A stretch of DNA of 64,000 nt from JALORV01 sp963775635 (GCA_963775635.1 CAVZJO010000005.1:26906-90905), one strand, 5' to 3'. Shown: positions 8,053 to 21,326, counted from the stretch's first letter. Numbers and translations: made by a program. The notes: generated by a model from the letters alone, not told the origin.

Positions 8053-10209
8053 ATGGCAAAGGATGCAAGCGCCGACCTGGGCGCATGGCGTGCGGCCGCT
8101 TCGAAACAGCTTGACGGTGCGGCGGCGGACAGCCTGACCTGGCACACGCCGGACGGGATCGCGGTCAAGGCGCTTTACACGGCCGCCGACGTTGCCGGTC
8201 TGCCGCACGCGGACACGCTCCCCGGCTTCGCTCCATATGTGCGCGGGCCGCAGCCGACCATGTACGCGCAGCGCCCGTGGACCATCCGCCAGTACGCAGG
8301 CTTTTCGACGGCGGAGGAGTCGAACGCGTTCTACCGCCGCAACCTCGAAGGCGGCGGCCAGGGCGTCAGCGTCGCCTTCGACCTCGCGACGCACCGCGGC
8401 TACGACTCGGACCACCCGCGCGTCGTCGGCGACGTCGGCAAGGCGGGCGTCGCAGTCGACTCCGTCGAAGACATGAAGATCCTGTTCGACAGCATTCCGC
8501 TCGACCGCGTGTCGGTGTCGATGACGATGAACGGGGCCGTGCTGCCCGTGCTTGCCGGCTACATCGTCGCCGCCGAGGAGCAGGGCGTCGCCCAAGACAA
8601 GCTCGCCGGGACCATACAGAACGACATCCTCAAGGAGTTCATGGTCCGCAACACCTACATCTACCCGCCGGCGCCGTCGATGCGCATCATCGCCGACATC
8701 ATCGGGTACACGGCGAAGCACATGCCGCGCTTCAACTCGATCTCGATTTCCGGCTATCACATGCAGGAAGCCGGGGCCACTCAGACTCTCGAGCTCGCGC
8801 TGACGCTGGCCGACGGCAAGGAATACGTGCGCACCGCGCTCGCGACCGGAATGGACGTCGACGACTTTGCGGGACGCCTGTCGTTCTTCTTCGGCATCGG
8901 CATGAACTTCTACCTCGAGATCGCCAAGCTGCGCGCCGCGCGCCTGCTGTGGCACAGGATCATGACGGAGTTCAAGCCGAAAAATCCGAAGTCGACGATG
9001 CTGCGCACGCACTGCCAGACCTCGGGCTGGTCGCTCAGCGAACATGACCCCTACAACAACATCGTGCGCACTGCGATCGAGGCCATGGCCGCCGTGTTCG
9101 GCGGAACGCAGTCGCTGCACACCAACTCGTTCGACGAGGCGATGGCGCTGCCGACCGACTTCTCGGCGCGCATCGCGCGCAACACCCAGGTCATCCTGCA
9201 GGAAGAGACGAACATCACGCGCGTGATCGATCCCTGGGCGGGGTCGTACCTGATGGAAAGGCTGACACAGGACATGGCCGATCAGGCCTGGACGATCATC
9301 GAGGAAGTCGAGGCGATGGGCGGGATGACCAAGGCCGTGTCGAGCGGCTGGGCCAAACTTCGCATCGAACAGTGTTCGGCCGAGAAGCAGGCGCGCATCG
9401 ACCGTGGCGATGACGTCATCGTCGGCGTCAACAAGTACCGGCTCACTGCAGAGGATCCGATCGACATCCGCGAGATCGACAACACCGCGGTGCGCGAGGC
9501 GCAGCTCCTTAGGCTGACCGAGCTGCGCGCCCGACGCGACGGCAAGGCGGTCGCCGCTGCGCTCGATGCGCTGACAGACGCCGCAGGCTCAGGGCAGGGC
9601 AACCTGCTCGATCTCTCGATCAAGGCGACGCGTGCGCGGGCCACGGTCGGTGAGATCTCGGACGCGCTCGAAAAGGTCTTCGGCCGTTACCGCGCGAGGA
9701 CCGAGAGCGTTTCCGGCGTGTACGGGGCGATGTTCGAGAGCGACGCACCCTGGCAGGAGCTGAAGGGCGAGATCGAACGTTTCGCCGCAGAGGAGGGGCG
9801 CCGGCCGCGGCTGATGGTCGCCAAGCTGGGCCAGGACGGACACGACCGCGGCGCGAAGATCATCGCGACCGCCTTCTCCGATCTCGGCTTCGACGTTGAC
9901 ATCGGCCCGCTGTTCCAGACGCCAGAGGAGGCAGCCCGCCAGGCCATCGAGAACGACGTGCACGTGGTCGGCGTTTCGACGCTGGCGGCAGGTCACAAGA
10001 CGCTTGTGCCGCAGCTCATTGCGGCGCTGCGCGAACAGGGGGCGGAGGACATCCTCGTTGTCGTAGGCGGCGTCGTTCCGGCCCAAGACTACGAGTTCCT
10101 GCATGCGGCCGGTGCCGCTGCGGTGTTTGGCCCCGGCACGGTCATCGCGGAGGCCGCGCGGCAGATCATCGCTGCGGTCCGAGCGGTACGCACACGGCTG
10201 GCGGCGTGA
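8053..10209 (+). CDS. scpA: Methylmalonyl-CoA mutase, single-chain B12-dependent
   Basis: A 718-residue enzyme that interconverts (R)-methylmalonyl-CoA and succinyl-CoA using adenosylcobalamin. The N-terminal TIM barrel holds YAGFSTAEESNAFYRRNL, VAFDLATHRGYDSDHP and HCQTSGWSLSEHDPYNN. The C-terminal B12-binding domain begins near residue 585 with GQDGHDRGAK, whose histidine is the lower cobalt ligand, followed by GVSTLAAGHKT and VVVGGVVP. Length equals the homodimeric/mitochondrial type. The ribosome binding site is GAGGGAAACG. It starts a same-strand run with meaB, pccB and pccA. Confidence 0.95.
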   Translation: MAKDASADLGAWRAAASKQLDGAAADSLTWHTPDGIAVKALYTAADVAGLPHADTLPGFAPYVRGPQPTMYAQRPWTIRQYAGFSTAEESNAFYRRNLEGGGQGVSVAFDLATHRGYDSDHPRVVGDVGKAGVAVDSVEDMKILFDSIPLDRVSVSMTMNGAVLPVLAGYIVAAEEQGVAQDKLAGTIQNDILKEFMVRNTYIYPPAPSMRIIADIIGYTAKHMPRFNSISISGYHMQEAGATQTLELALTLADGKEYVRTALATGMDVDDFAGRLSFFFGIGMNFYLEIAKLRAARLLWHRIMTEFKPKNPKSTMLRTHCQTSGWSLSEHDPYNNIVRTAIEAMAAVFGGTQSLHTNSFDEAMALPTDFSARIARNTQVILQEETNITRVIDPWAGSYLMERLTQDMADQAWTIIEEVEAMGGMTKAVSSGWAKLRIEQCSAEKQARIDRGDDVIVGVNKYRLTAEDPIDIREIDNTAVREAQLLRLTELRARRDGKAVAAALDALTDAAGSGQGNLLDLSIKATRARATVGEISDALEKVFGRYRARTESVSGVYGAMFESDAPWQELKGEIERFAAEEGRRPRLMVAKLGQDGHDRGAKIIATAFSDLGFDVDIGPLFQTPEEAARQAIENDVHVVGVSTLAAGHKTLVPQLIAALREQGAEDILVVVGGVVPAQDYEFLHAAGAAAVFGPGTVIAEAARQIIAAVRAVRTRLAA

Positions 10210-10304
10210 GGACGGATGGCACGTCGCACCACGACGGTCGCTGAGTTCTCACCGGTTCTACCTCCCGAGCGCCGCGGCAGCGCGACCGCCGTCGTGTCAC
10301 CGGC

Positions 10305-11327
10305 GTGACTGCGAAACACTCTGCTGCGCCGCTGGCGCCTGCCGACCAAGCGCTCGTGACCCGCGTGCGCGCTGGTGAGAGGCGTGCGCTCGCGAAAACG
10401 ATCACGCTCATCGAGTCGACCCGGCGCGATGACCAGACGCGCAGGCAGGCCGTGCTGGAGGCGCTGCTGCCGCACGCGGTGGCTTCGATCCGCATCGGCA
10501 TCAGCGGCGCGCCCGGCGTGGGCAAGTCGACCTTCGTCGAATCGTTCGGCCTACATCTGATCGCGCGCGGCCATCGCGTCGCGGTGCTTGCGGTGGACCC
10601 GTCGAGCAGCGTGACCGGCGGCTCGATCCTCGCGGACAAGACACGGATGGAGGAGCTGTCGCGGTCGCCGGACGCATTCATCCGCCCTTCGCCCGCCGGC
10701 ACGTCGCTCGGCGGCGTTGCCGCGAGAACGCGTGAAGCGCTGGCCGTCTGCGAAGCGGCCGGGTTCGATGTGATCATCGTCGAGACCGTCGGCGTGGGAC
10801 AGTCGGAGACCGCGGTCGCGCGCATGACCGACCTGATGGTGCTGCTGCAGCTGCCGAATGCCGGCGACGAGTGGCAGGCACTGAAGAAGGGCATCGTCGA
10901 GCTCGCCGACATCATCGTCGTCAACAAGAGCGACCTCGACCCGCAGCGCGCCGCACAGGCGGAGCGCATGTTGAAGAACACGCTTGCGATCCTGCGGCCA
11001 TCCTCGCCGAACTGGCGGCCACCGGTGCTCGCGTTGTCGGCACTGATCGGGGACGGTGTCGCGCGCTTCTGGAGCGAAGTGGAGCGCTACCGCAGCACGA
11101 TGCAGGCGAGCGGCGAGTTCTTCGCCCGTCGCCGCGGCCAGGCCCAGGACTGGATGTGGCAAGTGATCGATGAGCGGCTACGTGCGGATTTCCGGAGCCA
11201 CCCGGAAGTCGCGGCCCGGCTGCCGGGCACGGTGGCCGCCGTCGCCGCCGGAACGCTGACGCCCTCGATGGCTGCCGAGCGGCTGCTCGCGCTGGCGCGG
11301 ACGACTCGCCCGGCCGGGGGCGGCTGA
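10305..11327 (+). CDS. meaB: Methylmalonyl-CoA mutase-associated GTPase MeaB
   Basis: A 340-residue G3E-family GTPase (MeaB/ArgK/MMAA) that protects and loads cobalamin into methylmalonyl-CoA mutase. It has a P-loop GISGAPGVGKSTF, VLAVDPSSS, the switch region VETVGVGQSE, and the base-specificity motif VVNKSDLD, followed by a C-terminal dimerisation helix. It starts with GTG at 10305, which puts the conserved ALVTRVRAGERRALAKTITLIES segment at the N-terminus as expected. It follows the mutase gene directly, the usual arrangement. Confidence 0.94.
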   Translation: MTAKHSAAPLAPADQALVTRVRAGERRALAKTITLIESTRRDDQTRRQAVLEALLPHAVASIRIGISGAPGVGKSTFVESFGLHLIARGHRVAVLAVDPSSSVTGGSILADKTRMEELSRSPDAFIRPSPAGTSLGGVAARTREALAVCEAAGFDVIIVETVGVGQSETAVARMTDLMVLLQLPNAGDEWQALKKGIVELADIIVVNKSDLDPQRAAQAERMLKNTLAILRPSSPNWRPPVLALSALIGDGVARFWSEVERYRSTMQASGEFFARRRGQAQDWMWQVIDERLRADFRSHPEVAARLPGTVAAVAAGTLTPSMAAERLLALARTTRPAGGG

Positions 11328-11548
11328 CCGCCGCCGCAGTACGAAGCAAGCGCCGAGCCGCGTTGGTCGCGCCTCGGTAGGCAGCGGCGTCCGCCGTCCG
11401 CACTGCCCCTTCCGGGGGATTCCCGATGAGGGACACGGATCGCCCTAGAATTGCGAGCCCACACGCGTCGCCCGGCAATCGCAGACGGGCTGCGCCCCGA
11501 AGGCGCGGACCCAGGCACAGAACAAGTCGACCACAGGGGAGAGCACGC

Positions 11549-13081
<1,533 letters not shown>

Positions 13082-13110
13082 GCCACCGGCCAGCGAACGG
13101 AGGCCGCCAC

Positions 13111-15099
<1,989 letters not shown>

Positions 15100-15124
15100 A
15101 GCGCCGGGAGCCGGCGCAGAGCCG

Positions 15125-15592
15125 TCAGCGGCCCAGCGCAGCCACGATGTCGGGCGGCGCCTGCACAAGTTCGATCAGCACGCCCTCGCCGCAGAGGGGG
15201 GCCGTCTCGTTGCCCTTCGGGTGGATGAAGCACACGTCGTAGCCGGCGGCGCCCTTGCGAATGCCGCCGGGCGTGAAGCGCATCCCTCGCGCCGTCAGCC
15301 ACTTCACCGCCGCCGCGAGGTCATCCACCCAGAGTCCGAGGTGATTGAGCGCGGGATCGTGCACGGCCGGCTTCTTCGCCGCGTCGATCGGTTGCATCAG
15401 GTCGACTTCGACCCTGGCGGGCCCGTCGCCGAGCGCCAGAATGTCCTCGTCGACATTCTCCCGCTCGCTCCGGTAGCTGCCCACGGACGGTACGCCCAGC
15501 GTATCCACCCAGAGGCTGCGCAACCGCGCCTTGTCCTGTCCTCCGATGGCCACCTGCTGGATGCCGAGGATGCGGAACGGACGTTCGTTCAT
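15125..15592 (-). CDS. VOC family protein, likely methylmalonyl-CoA epimerase
   Basis: A 155-residue glyoxalase/VOC-fold protein with paired half-domains: ILGIQQVAIGGQDKARL with a metal-side region, and LNHLGLWVDDLAAAVKWL followed by FIHPKGNETAPLCGEGVLIE. The FIHPKGN...GVLIELVQ end is the pattern of methylmalonyl-CoA epimerases. Its place next to pccA and the mutase supports conversion of (S)- to (R)-methylmalonyl-CoA. The start at 15592 was preferred to an upstream in-frame one because it removes an unlikely extension. It lies 28 bases downstream of the Bug receptor gene, on the same transcript. Confidence 0.78.
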   Translation of the reverse strand: MNERPFRILGIQQVAIGGQDKARLRSLWVDTLGVPSVGSYRSERENVDEDILALGDGPARVEVDLMQPIDAAKKPAVHDPALNHLGLWVDDLAAAVKWLTARGMRFTPGGIRKGAAGYDVCFIHPKGNETAPLCGEGVLIELVQAPPDIVAALGR

Positions 15593-15620
15593 GCAAATTT
15601 CCCTTCTATTCCCGCACGCC

Positions 15621-16592
15621 TCAGTCGAGCCTGGCACCCGAAGTCTTCGTCACCTCGGCCCAGCGCTTGATCTCGTTGTTGAGGAACCGGGTGAACTCCT
15701 GCTGCGACATCGTCGAGACCTCCGATCCGTTGCTCGCCCAGATCTCGCGCAGTTCGGACGACTGAAGCGCCTTGACGACCTCGGCGTGCATGCGATCGAG
15801 GATGTCCTTCGGCGTGCCTTTCACACCCCAGATGCCGTACCACGTCGACACGACGTAGTCGGGCATGCCGAGCTCGGCCGTCGTCGGCACGTTGGGAAAC
15901 GCAGGCGAGCGTTTCGGGGCTGCCACCGCCAGCGCCTTGATCCGTCCGGATCGGATGTGTTGCGCCGAGGAGCCGAGGCCGTCGAACATCATGTCGACGT
16001 TGCCGATGATCAGGTCCTGCAGGGCGGGCCCAGCGCCGCGGTAGGGTATATGAAGGACGTAGGTCTTGCTCTGCTGCTTGAAGAGTTCGCCCGCCAGGTG
16101 GTGCGAAGTGCCGTTACCGGCGGAGGCGTAGTTGAGCTTCCCCGGGTTCTGGCGCAGCAGCACCATCAACCCATTGAAGTCGTCGACCTTCACGCGAGCG
16201 GGATTGATCACAATGACTTGCGGCGGGTAGGCGATCACCGTCAGCGGAACGAGGTCGGTCTCGATGTTGTAGTCGAGCTTCGGGTAGAAACTCGGCGCAA
16301 TCGCGTGGTGCACGGCTCCGATGAAGAACGTGTAGCCGTCGGGGGCCGCCTTAGCAGCCAACGACGCGCCGATGGTGCCGCCGGCGCCGCCGCGGTTGTC
16401 GATGATGACCTGGCGGCCCAGCTGTTTCGACAGCTGCACCGACAGCGGCCGGGCGAAGGCATCGGTGCCGCCACCAGGAGGAAACGGAACGATCAGCGTG
16501 ATCGGCTTGGTGGGCCAGTTCTGTGCGCTCGCCGGGGCAGCGAACGCAGCGCCGGCAGCAAGCACGGCGATGAGCAGGGTACGACGGTGCAT
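15621..16592 (-). CDS. Tripartite tricarboxylate transporter substrate-binding protein (Bug/TctC)
   Basis: A 323-residue periplasmic binding protein with a clear signal peptide (LLIAVLAAGAAFAAPASA, cut before QNWPTKPI). Bug-family motifs are WPTKPITLIVPFPPGGGTDA near the mature N-terminus, VIIDNRGGAGGTIGA, and YASAGNGTSHHLAGELFK. Bug proteins bind carboxylates and other small ligands for TctAB transporters. No tctA or tctB gene is present here, so it is one of the orphan Bug receptors common in Burkholderiales. A GGAGA site precedes the start. Confidence 0.92.
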   Translation of the reverse strand: MHRRTLLIAVLAAGAAFAAPASAQNWPTKPITLIVPFPPGGGTDAFARPLSVQLSKQLGRQVIIDNRGGAGGTIGASLAAKAAPDGYTFFIGAVHHAIAPSFYPKLDYNIETDLVPLTVIAYPPQVIVINPARVKVDDFNGLMVLLRQNPGKLNYASAGNGTSHHLAGELFKQQSKTYVLHIPYRGAGPALQDLIIGNVDMMFDGLGSSAQHIRSGRIKALAVAAPKRSPAFPNVPTTAELGMPDYVVSTWYGIWGVKGTPKDILDRMHAEVVKALQSSELREIWASNGSEVSTMSQQEFTRFLNNEIKRWAEVTKTSGARLD

Positions 16593-16668
16593 GAGTGTCT
16601 CCTTGGTCGTGTTCTAGTCGCGCTCTGACGGCGCTGGCATACCACGTGCCCCCTTTAGCGAGCCTACT

Positions 16669-17487
16669 TTAGCGTTTGCCCACTGCGGATGCCGGGGCAG
16701 GCGTCCGATGAAAATAGACCCAGCAGCCAATGCCGATCAACACCATCGGCACCGAAAGCCACTGCCCTGCCGACAGCCCAAGCGGCATCGCACCATAGAG
16801 CGATTCGGGTTCGCGAAACATCTCGCCGGCGATCCGCAGAACGCCGTAGCCGATCAGGAACAGGCTGCCAACCGCCCCCGCGGGGCGGGGCTTTTGTGAA
16901 TAGATCCAGAGGATCAAGAACAGCAAGAGTCCCTCGAGGGCAAACTGGTACAACTGTGACGGATGTCGCGGCAGATTGTCGCCCGCCTGCGGAAAGATCC
17001 TCGCCCATGGCACCTGGGCCGGATCGGCAACGCGGCCCCATAGTTCGCCATTGATGAAATTGCCAATGCGACCTGCGGCGAGACCCAGTGGAATCAGCGG
17101 AACAACAAAGTCGGCGACGGTCAGGAACTTCTTGTCGCGGCGGCTCGCGAACCACCACATCGCGAGGATGACACCGATGATGCCGCCGTGCGATGCCATG
17201 CCGCCCTTCCACACCGCGATGATCTCGAACGGGTTCGCCAGGTAATACGACAGCGGCCCGTAGAAGATGACGTGCCCGAGACGCCCGCCTACGATGACGC
17301 CGATCATCCCGTAGAACAGCAGGTCGTCGACGTCCGTCGAACTCATGCCGCGCCATTTTTCGCGCGAGCGCAGCTTGCCGAGCAGCAGGAACAGCAGAAA
17401 GCCGACCAGGTACATCAGCCCGTACCAGCGGATCGCCAGTGGACCGATCTGCAAGGCGACCGGATCGAAATCGTGAATGACGGGCAT
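16669..17487 (-). CDS. lgt: Prolipoprotein diacylglyceryl transferase
   Basis: A 272-residue inner-membrane enzyme that transfers diacylglycerol from phosphatidylglycerol to the lipobox cysteine of prolipoproteins. Motifs are IRWYGLMYLVGFL, GGRLGHVIFYGP, GGMASHGGIIGVI, and the Lgt signature GRIGNFINGELWGR. About seven hydrophobic helices are seen. The start MPVIHDFDPVALQIG at 17487 matches family N-termini better than an upstream alternative. It is divergent from ilvD across 85 bases. Confidence 0.95.
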   Translation of the reverse strand: MPVIHDFDPVALQIGPLAIRWYGLMYLVGFLLFLLLGKLRSREKWRGMSSTDVDDLLFYGMIGVIVGGRLGHVIFYGPLSYYLANPFEIIAVWKGGMASHGGIIGVILAMWWFASRRDKKFLTVADFVVPLIPLGLAAGRIGNFINGELWGRVADPAQVPWARIFPQAGDNLPRHPSQLYQFALEGLLLFLILWIYSQKPRPAGAVGSLFLIGYGVLRIAGEMFREPESLYGAMPLGLSAGQWLSVPMVLIGIGCWVYFHRTPAPASAVGKR

Positions 17488-17572
17488 GAGGGTTCTGTAA
17501 GGCGACGCCGAAGCGGGCTGAACGCTTGGCCTATTATTGCCCGTTCCTCCTCCATCTCGCCGCACACGCGTC

Positions 17573-19261
17573 ATGCCCTACAACGAACGCTCGAAGCACG
17601 TCACCGAGGGCGTCGCCCGCTCCGCCAATCGCGCGATGTACTACGCGATGGGCTACAAGGACGAGGACTTCGACAAGCCGATGATCGGCGTGGCCAATGG
17701 CCACTCCACGATCACTCCCTGCAACTCCGGTCTGCAGAAGCTGGCCGACGCGGCAATCGAGGAGATCGCAGCGTGCAGGGCGAACTCGCAGGTGTTCGGC
17801 ACGCCGACGATATCCGACGGCATCGGCATGGGCACCGAGGGGATGAAGTACTCGCTCGTGTCGCGCGAGGTGATTGCCGATTGTGTCGAGACGTGCGTCA
17901 ACGGCCAGTGGATGGACGGAGTCATCGTGATCGGCGGCTGCGACAAGAACATGCCCGGCGGCATGATGGGCATCGCACGCTGCAACGTGCCGGCGATCTA
18001 TGTCTACGGCGGCACCGTGAAGCCGGGTCACTACAAGGACAAGGATCTGACCATCGTGTCGGCCTTCGAAGCGGTCGGCGAGTTCACCGCGGGACGGCTC
18101 AACGAAACCGACTTCAAGGAAATCGAACGCCGCTGCATTCCGGGGTCCGGTTCCTGCGGCGGCATGTACACCGCCAACACGATGAGTTCATCGTTCGAGG
18201 CACTTGGGATGAGCCTGCTGTACTCATCGACGCAGGCGAATCCGGACGAGGAGAAGGTGACGAGCACGCGCGAGGCGGCGCGGGTGCTGATCGAGGCCGT
18301 GAAGCGCAAGCTGCGGCCGAGCGACATCATCACGCGCGAATCGATCGAGAACGCCGTCAGCCTGATCATGGCCGTCGGCGGCTCGACCAACGCGGTGCTG
18401 CATTATCTGGCGATCGCGCACTCGGCCGGCATTCCCTGGACGATCGACGACTTCGAACGTATCCGCCGCAAGGTCCCGGTGCTGTGCGACCTGAAGCCGT
18501 CGGGCAAGTACGTCGCGACCGATCTGCACCGCGCCGGCGGCGTGCCGCAGGTGCTGAAGATCCTGCTCGCCAACGGATTGCTGCATGGCGACTGCATGAC
18601 GATCACGGGCCGCACGATGACCGAGATGCTGAAGGATCTTCCGGCCGAACCCGACGCGCGCCAGGATGTGATCCACCCGTTCAACCGGCCACTCTATGCC
18701 GAGGGCCATCTGGCGATCCTCAAGGGGAATCTCGCGCCCGAAGGCTGCGTGGCTAAGATCACCGGTCTCAAGAACCCGGTGATCACTGGCCCCGCGCGCG
18801 TGTTCGATTCTGAGGATGCGGCGATGGACGCGATCCTCGGCGACCGCATCCGCGCCGGCGATGTTGTGGTGATCCGCTATGAGGGGCCGCAGGGCGGTCC
18901 GGGTATGCGCGAAATGCTGTCGCCCACCTCGGCGCTGATCGGCAAGGGCCTCGGCGAAAGCGTAGGACTCATCACCGACGGCCGCTTTTCCGGCGGCACC
19001 TGGGGGATGGTCGTCGGCCATGTGGCACCGGAGGCGTACGTCGGCGGAAACATTGCGTTGATCGAAGAAGGCGACAGCGTGACGATCGACGCGCACCGGT
19101 TGCTGCTGCAGCTGAACGTCGCTGAGCCTGAGCTCGCACGGCGTCGGGCTGCCTGGCGACAGCCGGCGCCGCGCTACGTCAAGGGAGTGCTTGCCAAGTT
19201 CGCGCGTCTGGCTTCGACGGCCAGTCGGGGCGCAATCACCGACGAGCGGCTGTTCGGGTGA
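17573..19261 (+). CDS. ilvD: Dihydroxy-acid dehydratase
   Basis: A 562-residue Fe-S dehydratase that makes the 2-keto acid precursors of valine, leucine and isoleucine. The ILVD/EDD motifs are present: GVANGHSTITPCN with one cluster cysteine, GGCDKNMPGGMMG (signature 1), GSGSCGGMYTANTMSS, and GLITDGRFSGGTWGMVVGHV (signature 2) near the C-terminus. Length is normal. It is divergent from lgt and convergent with the small Trp-rich protein gene, with only 6 bases between them. Confidence 0.95.
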   Translation: MPYNERSKHVTEGVARSANRAMYYAMGYKDEDFDKPMIGVANGHSTITPCNSGLQKLADAAIEEIAACRANSQVFGTPTISDGIGMGTEGMKYSLVSREVIADCVETCVNGQWMDGVIVIGGCDKNMPGGMMGIARCNVPAIYVYGGTVKPGHYKDKDLTIVSAFEAVGEFTAGRLNETDFKEIERRCIPGSGSCGGMYTANTMSSSFEALGMSLLYSSTQANPDEEKVTSTREAARVLIEAVKRKLRPSDIITRESIENAVSLIMAVGGSTNAVLHYLAIAHSAGIPWTIDDFERIRRKVPVLCDLKPSGKYVATDLHRAGGVPQVLKILLANGLLHGDCMTITGRTMTEMLKDLPAEPDARQDVIHPFNRPLYAEGHLAILKGNLAPEGCVAKITGLKNPVITGPARVFDSEDAAMDAILGDRIRAGDVVVIRYEGPQGGPGMREMLSPTSALIGKGLGESVGLITDGRFSGGTWGMVVGHVAPEAYVGGNIALIEEGDSVTIDAHRLLLQLNVAEPELARRRAAWRQPAPRYVKGVLAKFARLASTASRGAITDERLFG

Positions 19262-19267
19262 GCGCGC

Positions 19268-19510
19268 TCAGCGCCGTCCGCGTCCGGCCTTGCCCGCTTC
19301 GAGCGCGCGCTGGATGCGGCGCTTCTTATGGGCGTCCATTTCGTCGAACGCCTTCTTCTTGTCGAGGCCGAGCTGGCGCTCGAAGACTTCGAACCAGATC
19401 ATCGCCAGTACAAGCGGCACGCTGATCCACCACCACGACAGTTCGGCGAACACGCTGACCTCCAGCACCTTCAGGATGATCAGCGCAACGCCGACCCAGA
19501 GCAGCCACAT
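19268..19510 (-). CDS. TIGR04438-type small Trp-rich membrane protein
   Basis: An 80-residue protein beginning MWLLWVGVALIILKVL, with a second hydrophobic stretch rich in tryptophan (LSWWWISVPLVLAMIWFEV) and a basic tail (KKKAFDEMDAHKKRRIQ). This is the layout of the TIGR04438 small Trp-rich proteins of betaproteobacteria, with two membrane helices and a charged cytoplasmic end. Function is unknown. The start at 19510 was chosen over an upstream one that would add an arginine-rich leader. Confidence 0.8.
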   Translation of the reverse strand: MWLLWVGVALIILKVLEVSVFAELSWWWISVPLVLAMIWFEVFERQLGLDKKKAFDEMDAHKKRRIQRALEAGKAGRGRR

Positions 19511-19684
19511 GCGTTCTCTCCGCGGACGCGATCGAAACACTATAGTCGCGCAAACGGGTGTGCTAAAGCCTTCTGGTCAACCCAAAAGCGGCCCAACCGT
19601 TAGAATCTTCAGGCTTTTGGCGCGCAATTAGTTCACCTTACCGCCCTCACTGACAGCTACTGACAGCCCGAATCGGAGACCGCA

Positions 19685-19990
19685 ATGAAGCATGTCCTCG
19701 CCCTTGCCGCCCTCGGCATAGCCGTCGCCAGCGGCCCGGCGTTCGCCCAGGCTGAGCTGGCCAAGCAAAAGAACTGCCTCGCCTGCCACGCCGCCGACAA
19801 GAAGCTGGTCGGTCCCTCCTACAAGGATGTCGCCGCCAAGTACAAGGGCGACAAGGATGCCGTTGCCAAGCTGGCCAAGAAGATTCGCGAAGGCGGCGTC
19901 GGCGTCTGGGGGCAGGTCCCGATGCCGGCCAACCCGCAGGTCAATGACCAGGAAGCCCAGTCGCTGGCCAAGTGGGTGCTGTCGCAGTAA
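19685..19990 (+). CDS. Class I c-type cytochrome (c551/c552-like)
   Basis: A 101-residue exported monohaem cytochrome. A signal peptide (VLALAALGIAVASGPAFAQ) precedes the haem-binding CLACH at residues 31-35. The sixth-ligand methionine is M80 in WGQVPMPANPQV, the usual c8/c551 context. The mature protein of about 80 residues fits a periplasmic electron carrier to terminal oxidases or reductases. It is followed by a strong hairpin terminator, so it is probably monocistronic. Confidence 0.93.
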   Translation: MKHVLALAALGIAVASGPAFAQAELAKQKNCLACHAADKKLVGPSYKDVAAKYKGDKDAVAKLAKKIREGGVGVWGQVPMPANPQVNDQEAQSLAKWVLSQ

Positions 19991-20010
19991 TCGGCTGCCA
20001 TCTCGCTGGA

Positions 20011-20042
20011 AACAGGGGCGCCGCGGCGCCCCTGTTCGTTTT
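20011..20042 (+). terminator. Rho-independent terminator after the cytochrome c gene
   Basis: A perfect 12-bp stem (AACAGGGGCGCC / GGCGCCCCTGTT) with a 2-base loop, followed by CGTTTTC. It is symmetrical enough to serve the convergent dadA gene as well, although the minus-strand T-tract is poor. Confidence 0.8.
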
Positions 20043-20069
20043 CAGCCGCGCGGCGTGCGCCGCGGGTTG

Positions 20070-21326
20070 TCAGGCGAGTGGCGCTGGCAGGCGGATGCCC
20101 GTCGGCCGGCCCGAGACCGCCTGGGCGATCAGTTCGCCATTACCGGCACTGAGGGTCCAGCCCAGGGTGCCATGTCCGGTGTTGAGGAACAGTCCGCGGA
20201 TACGGCTCGGGCCGAGATAGGGCACGTTCGATGGGGTGACCGGACGGCGGCCCGCCCAGTAGTGCGGGCTGGCGTAATCGCAAGCGCCGGGAAACAACTG
20301 TTCGGCGCGTCGCGCCAGTATCCCGCAGCGCAATACATCCACCTCGCATCCCCAGCCGGCAATCTCGGCGGTGCCCGCGACCCGCAATCTGTTGCCGAGG
20401 CGGGAGAACACCAGCTTGTACTCGTCGTCGGTCAGGCTCACCTGCGGCGCCCTGCCGGCATCGACGACATCGAAAGTGGCGGAGTATCCCTTGCCCGGAT
20501 AAATCATCAGTCGCACGCCGAGCGGGCGTAGCAAGCGCACTGATTCGACGCCGAGACAGACAACGGTGGCCTCCGCCGGCTCGAACTGCGGCCGGCCTGC
20601 CGCATCGTGAAGTTCAACGCCGACCGCGCGGTCGTCGGCGGTCCGTAAGGCGGTGGCTGTCGTTTCGAAGCGGAACCGGACACCTTGGTCGACGCAACGC
20701 GCCGCAAGGGCTTGCGTGAAGCGGTGGGCATCGCCGGATTCGTCATCGGTCGAATAGTCGGCACCGACCATCAGCGGCTCGATTGCTGTAAGCGCCGGTT
20801 CGATCTCAACCGCCTGCTGCGGCGTCAGCGGACGGCGGTCGCAGCCGAGTTCGCGCATCAAGGCCGCCGGCCCCAGCGATGCCTCGAACTCGCGACGGTC
20901 GGTGTAGAAGTGCAGGATGCCGCGTTCGACACAATCGTATTCGAGCGCGAGTTCGCGGCGCAGCTGCTTGACGACGTGGCGGCTGTGCAGTGCGAGCGCA
21001 AGGATCATCCGGATGTTCGCGTCGGTGCGGGAAGGCAAGCATTCACGGAGGAAGGCGGCCGCCCATAGCCACTGGTGCAGCTCAGCGCGCGGCCGATAGG
21101 CCAGCGGAGCGTCGCTGCGACCGAGCCAGCGGAGGATCCTGCGCGGCGCCGCTGGGTTGGCCCAGGGCTCGGCATGGCTGGCCGAAATCTGGCCGCCATT
21201 GGCGAAGCTGGTCTCGAGTGCGACGCCCGCTTGGCGATCGATGACGATGACCTCGTGTCCCGCCTGGCGAAGGAACCAGGCGCTGGCGACGCCGACCACC
21301 CCGGCGCCGAGGACTAGAACGCGCAC
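20070..21326 (-). CDS. dadA: D-amino acid dehydrogenase
   Basis: A 418-residue FAD-dependent oxidoreductase of the DAO family. The FAD-binding start is VLVLGAGVVGVASAWFLRQAG, followed by ETSFANGGQISASHAEPWANP, typical of DadA. Near the C-terminus are GRRPVTPSNVPYLGP and GLFLNTGHGTLGWTLSAGNG. It deaminates D-amino acids to 2-keto acids, passing electrons to the membrane quinone pool. The start is GTG at 21326. No alanine racemase gene is adjacent, so it is not in a classical dadAX operon. Confidence 0.92.
   Translation of the reverse strand: MRVLVLGAGVVGVASAWFLRQAGHEVIVIDRQAGVALETSFANGGQISASHAEPWANPAAPRRILRWLGRSDAPLAYRPRAELHQWLWAAAFLRECLPSRTDANIRMILALALHSRHVVKQLRRELALEYDCVERGILHFYTDRREFEASLGPAALMRELGCDRRPLTPQQAVEIEPALTAIEPLMVGADYSTDDESGDAHRFTQALAARCVDQGVRFRFETTATALRTADDRAVGVELHDAAGRPQFEPAEATVVCLGVESVRLLRPLGVRLMIYPGKGYSATFDVVDAGRAPQVSLTDDEYKLVFSRLGNRLRVAGTAEIAGWGCEVDVLRCGILARRAEQLFPGACDYASPHYWAGRRPVTPSNVPYLGPSRIRGLFLNTGHGTLGWTLSAGNGELIAQAVSGRPTGIRLPAPLA

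Noticed and set aside
7831..9120. A 429-codon minus-strand frame over the mutase gene
   Set aside because: Antisense to the conserved mutase coding sequence, with Arg/Val/Asp-rich composition and no recognisable domain.
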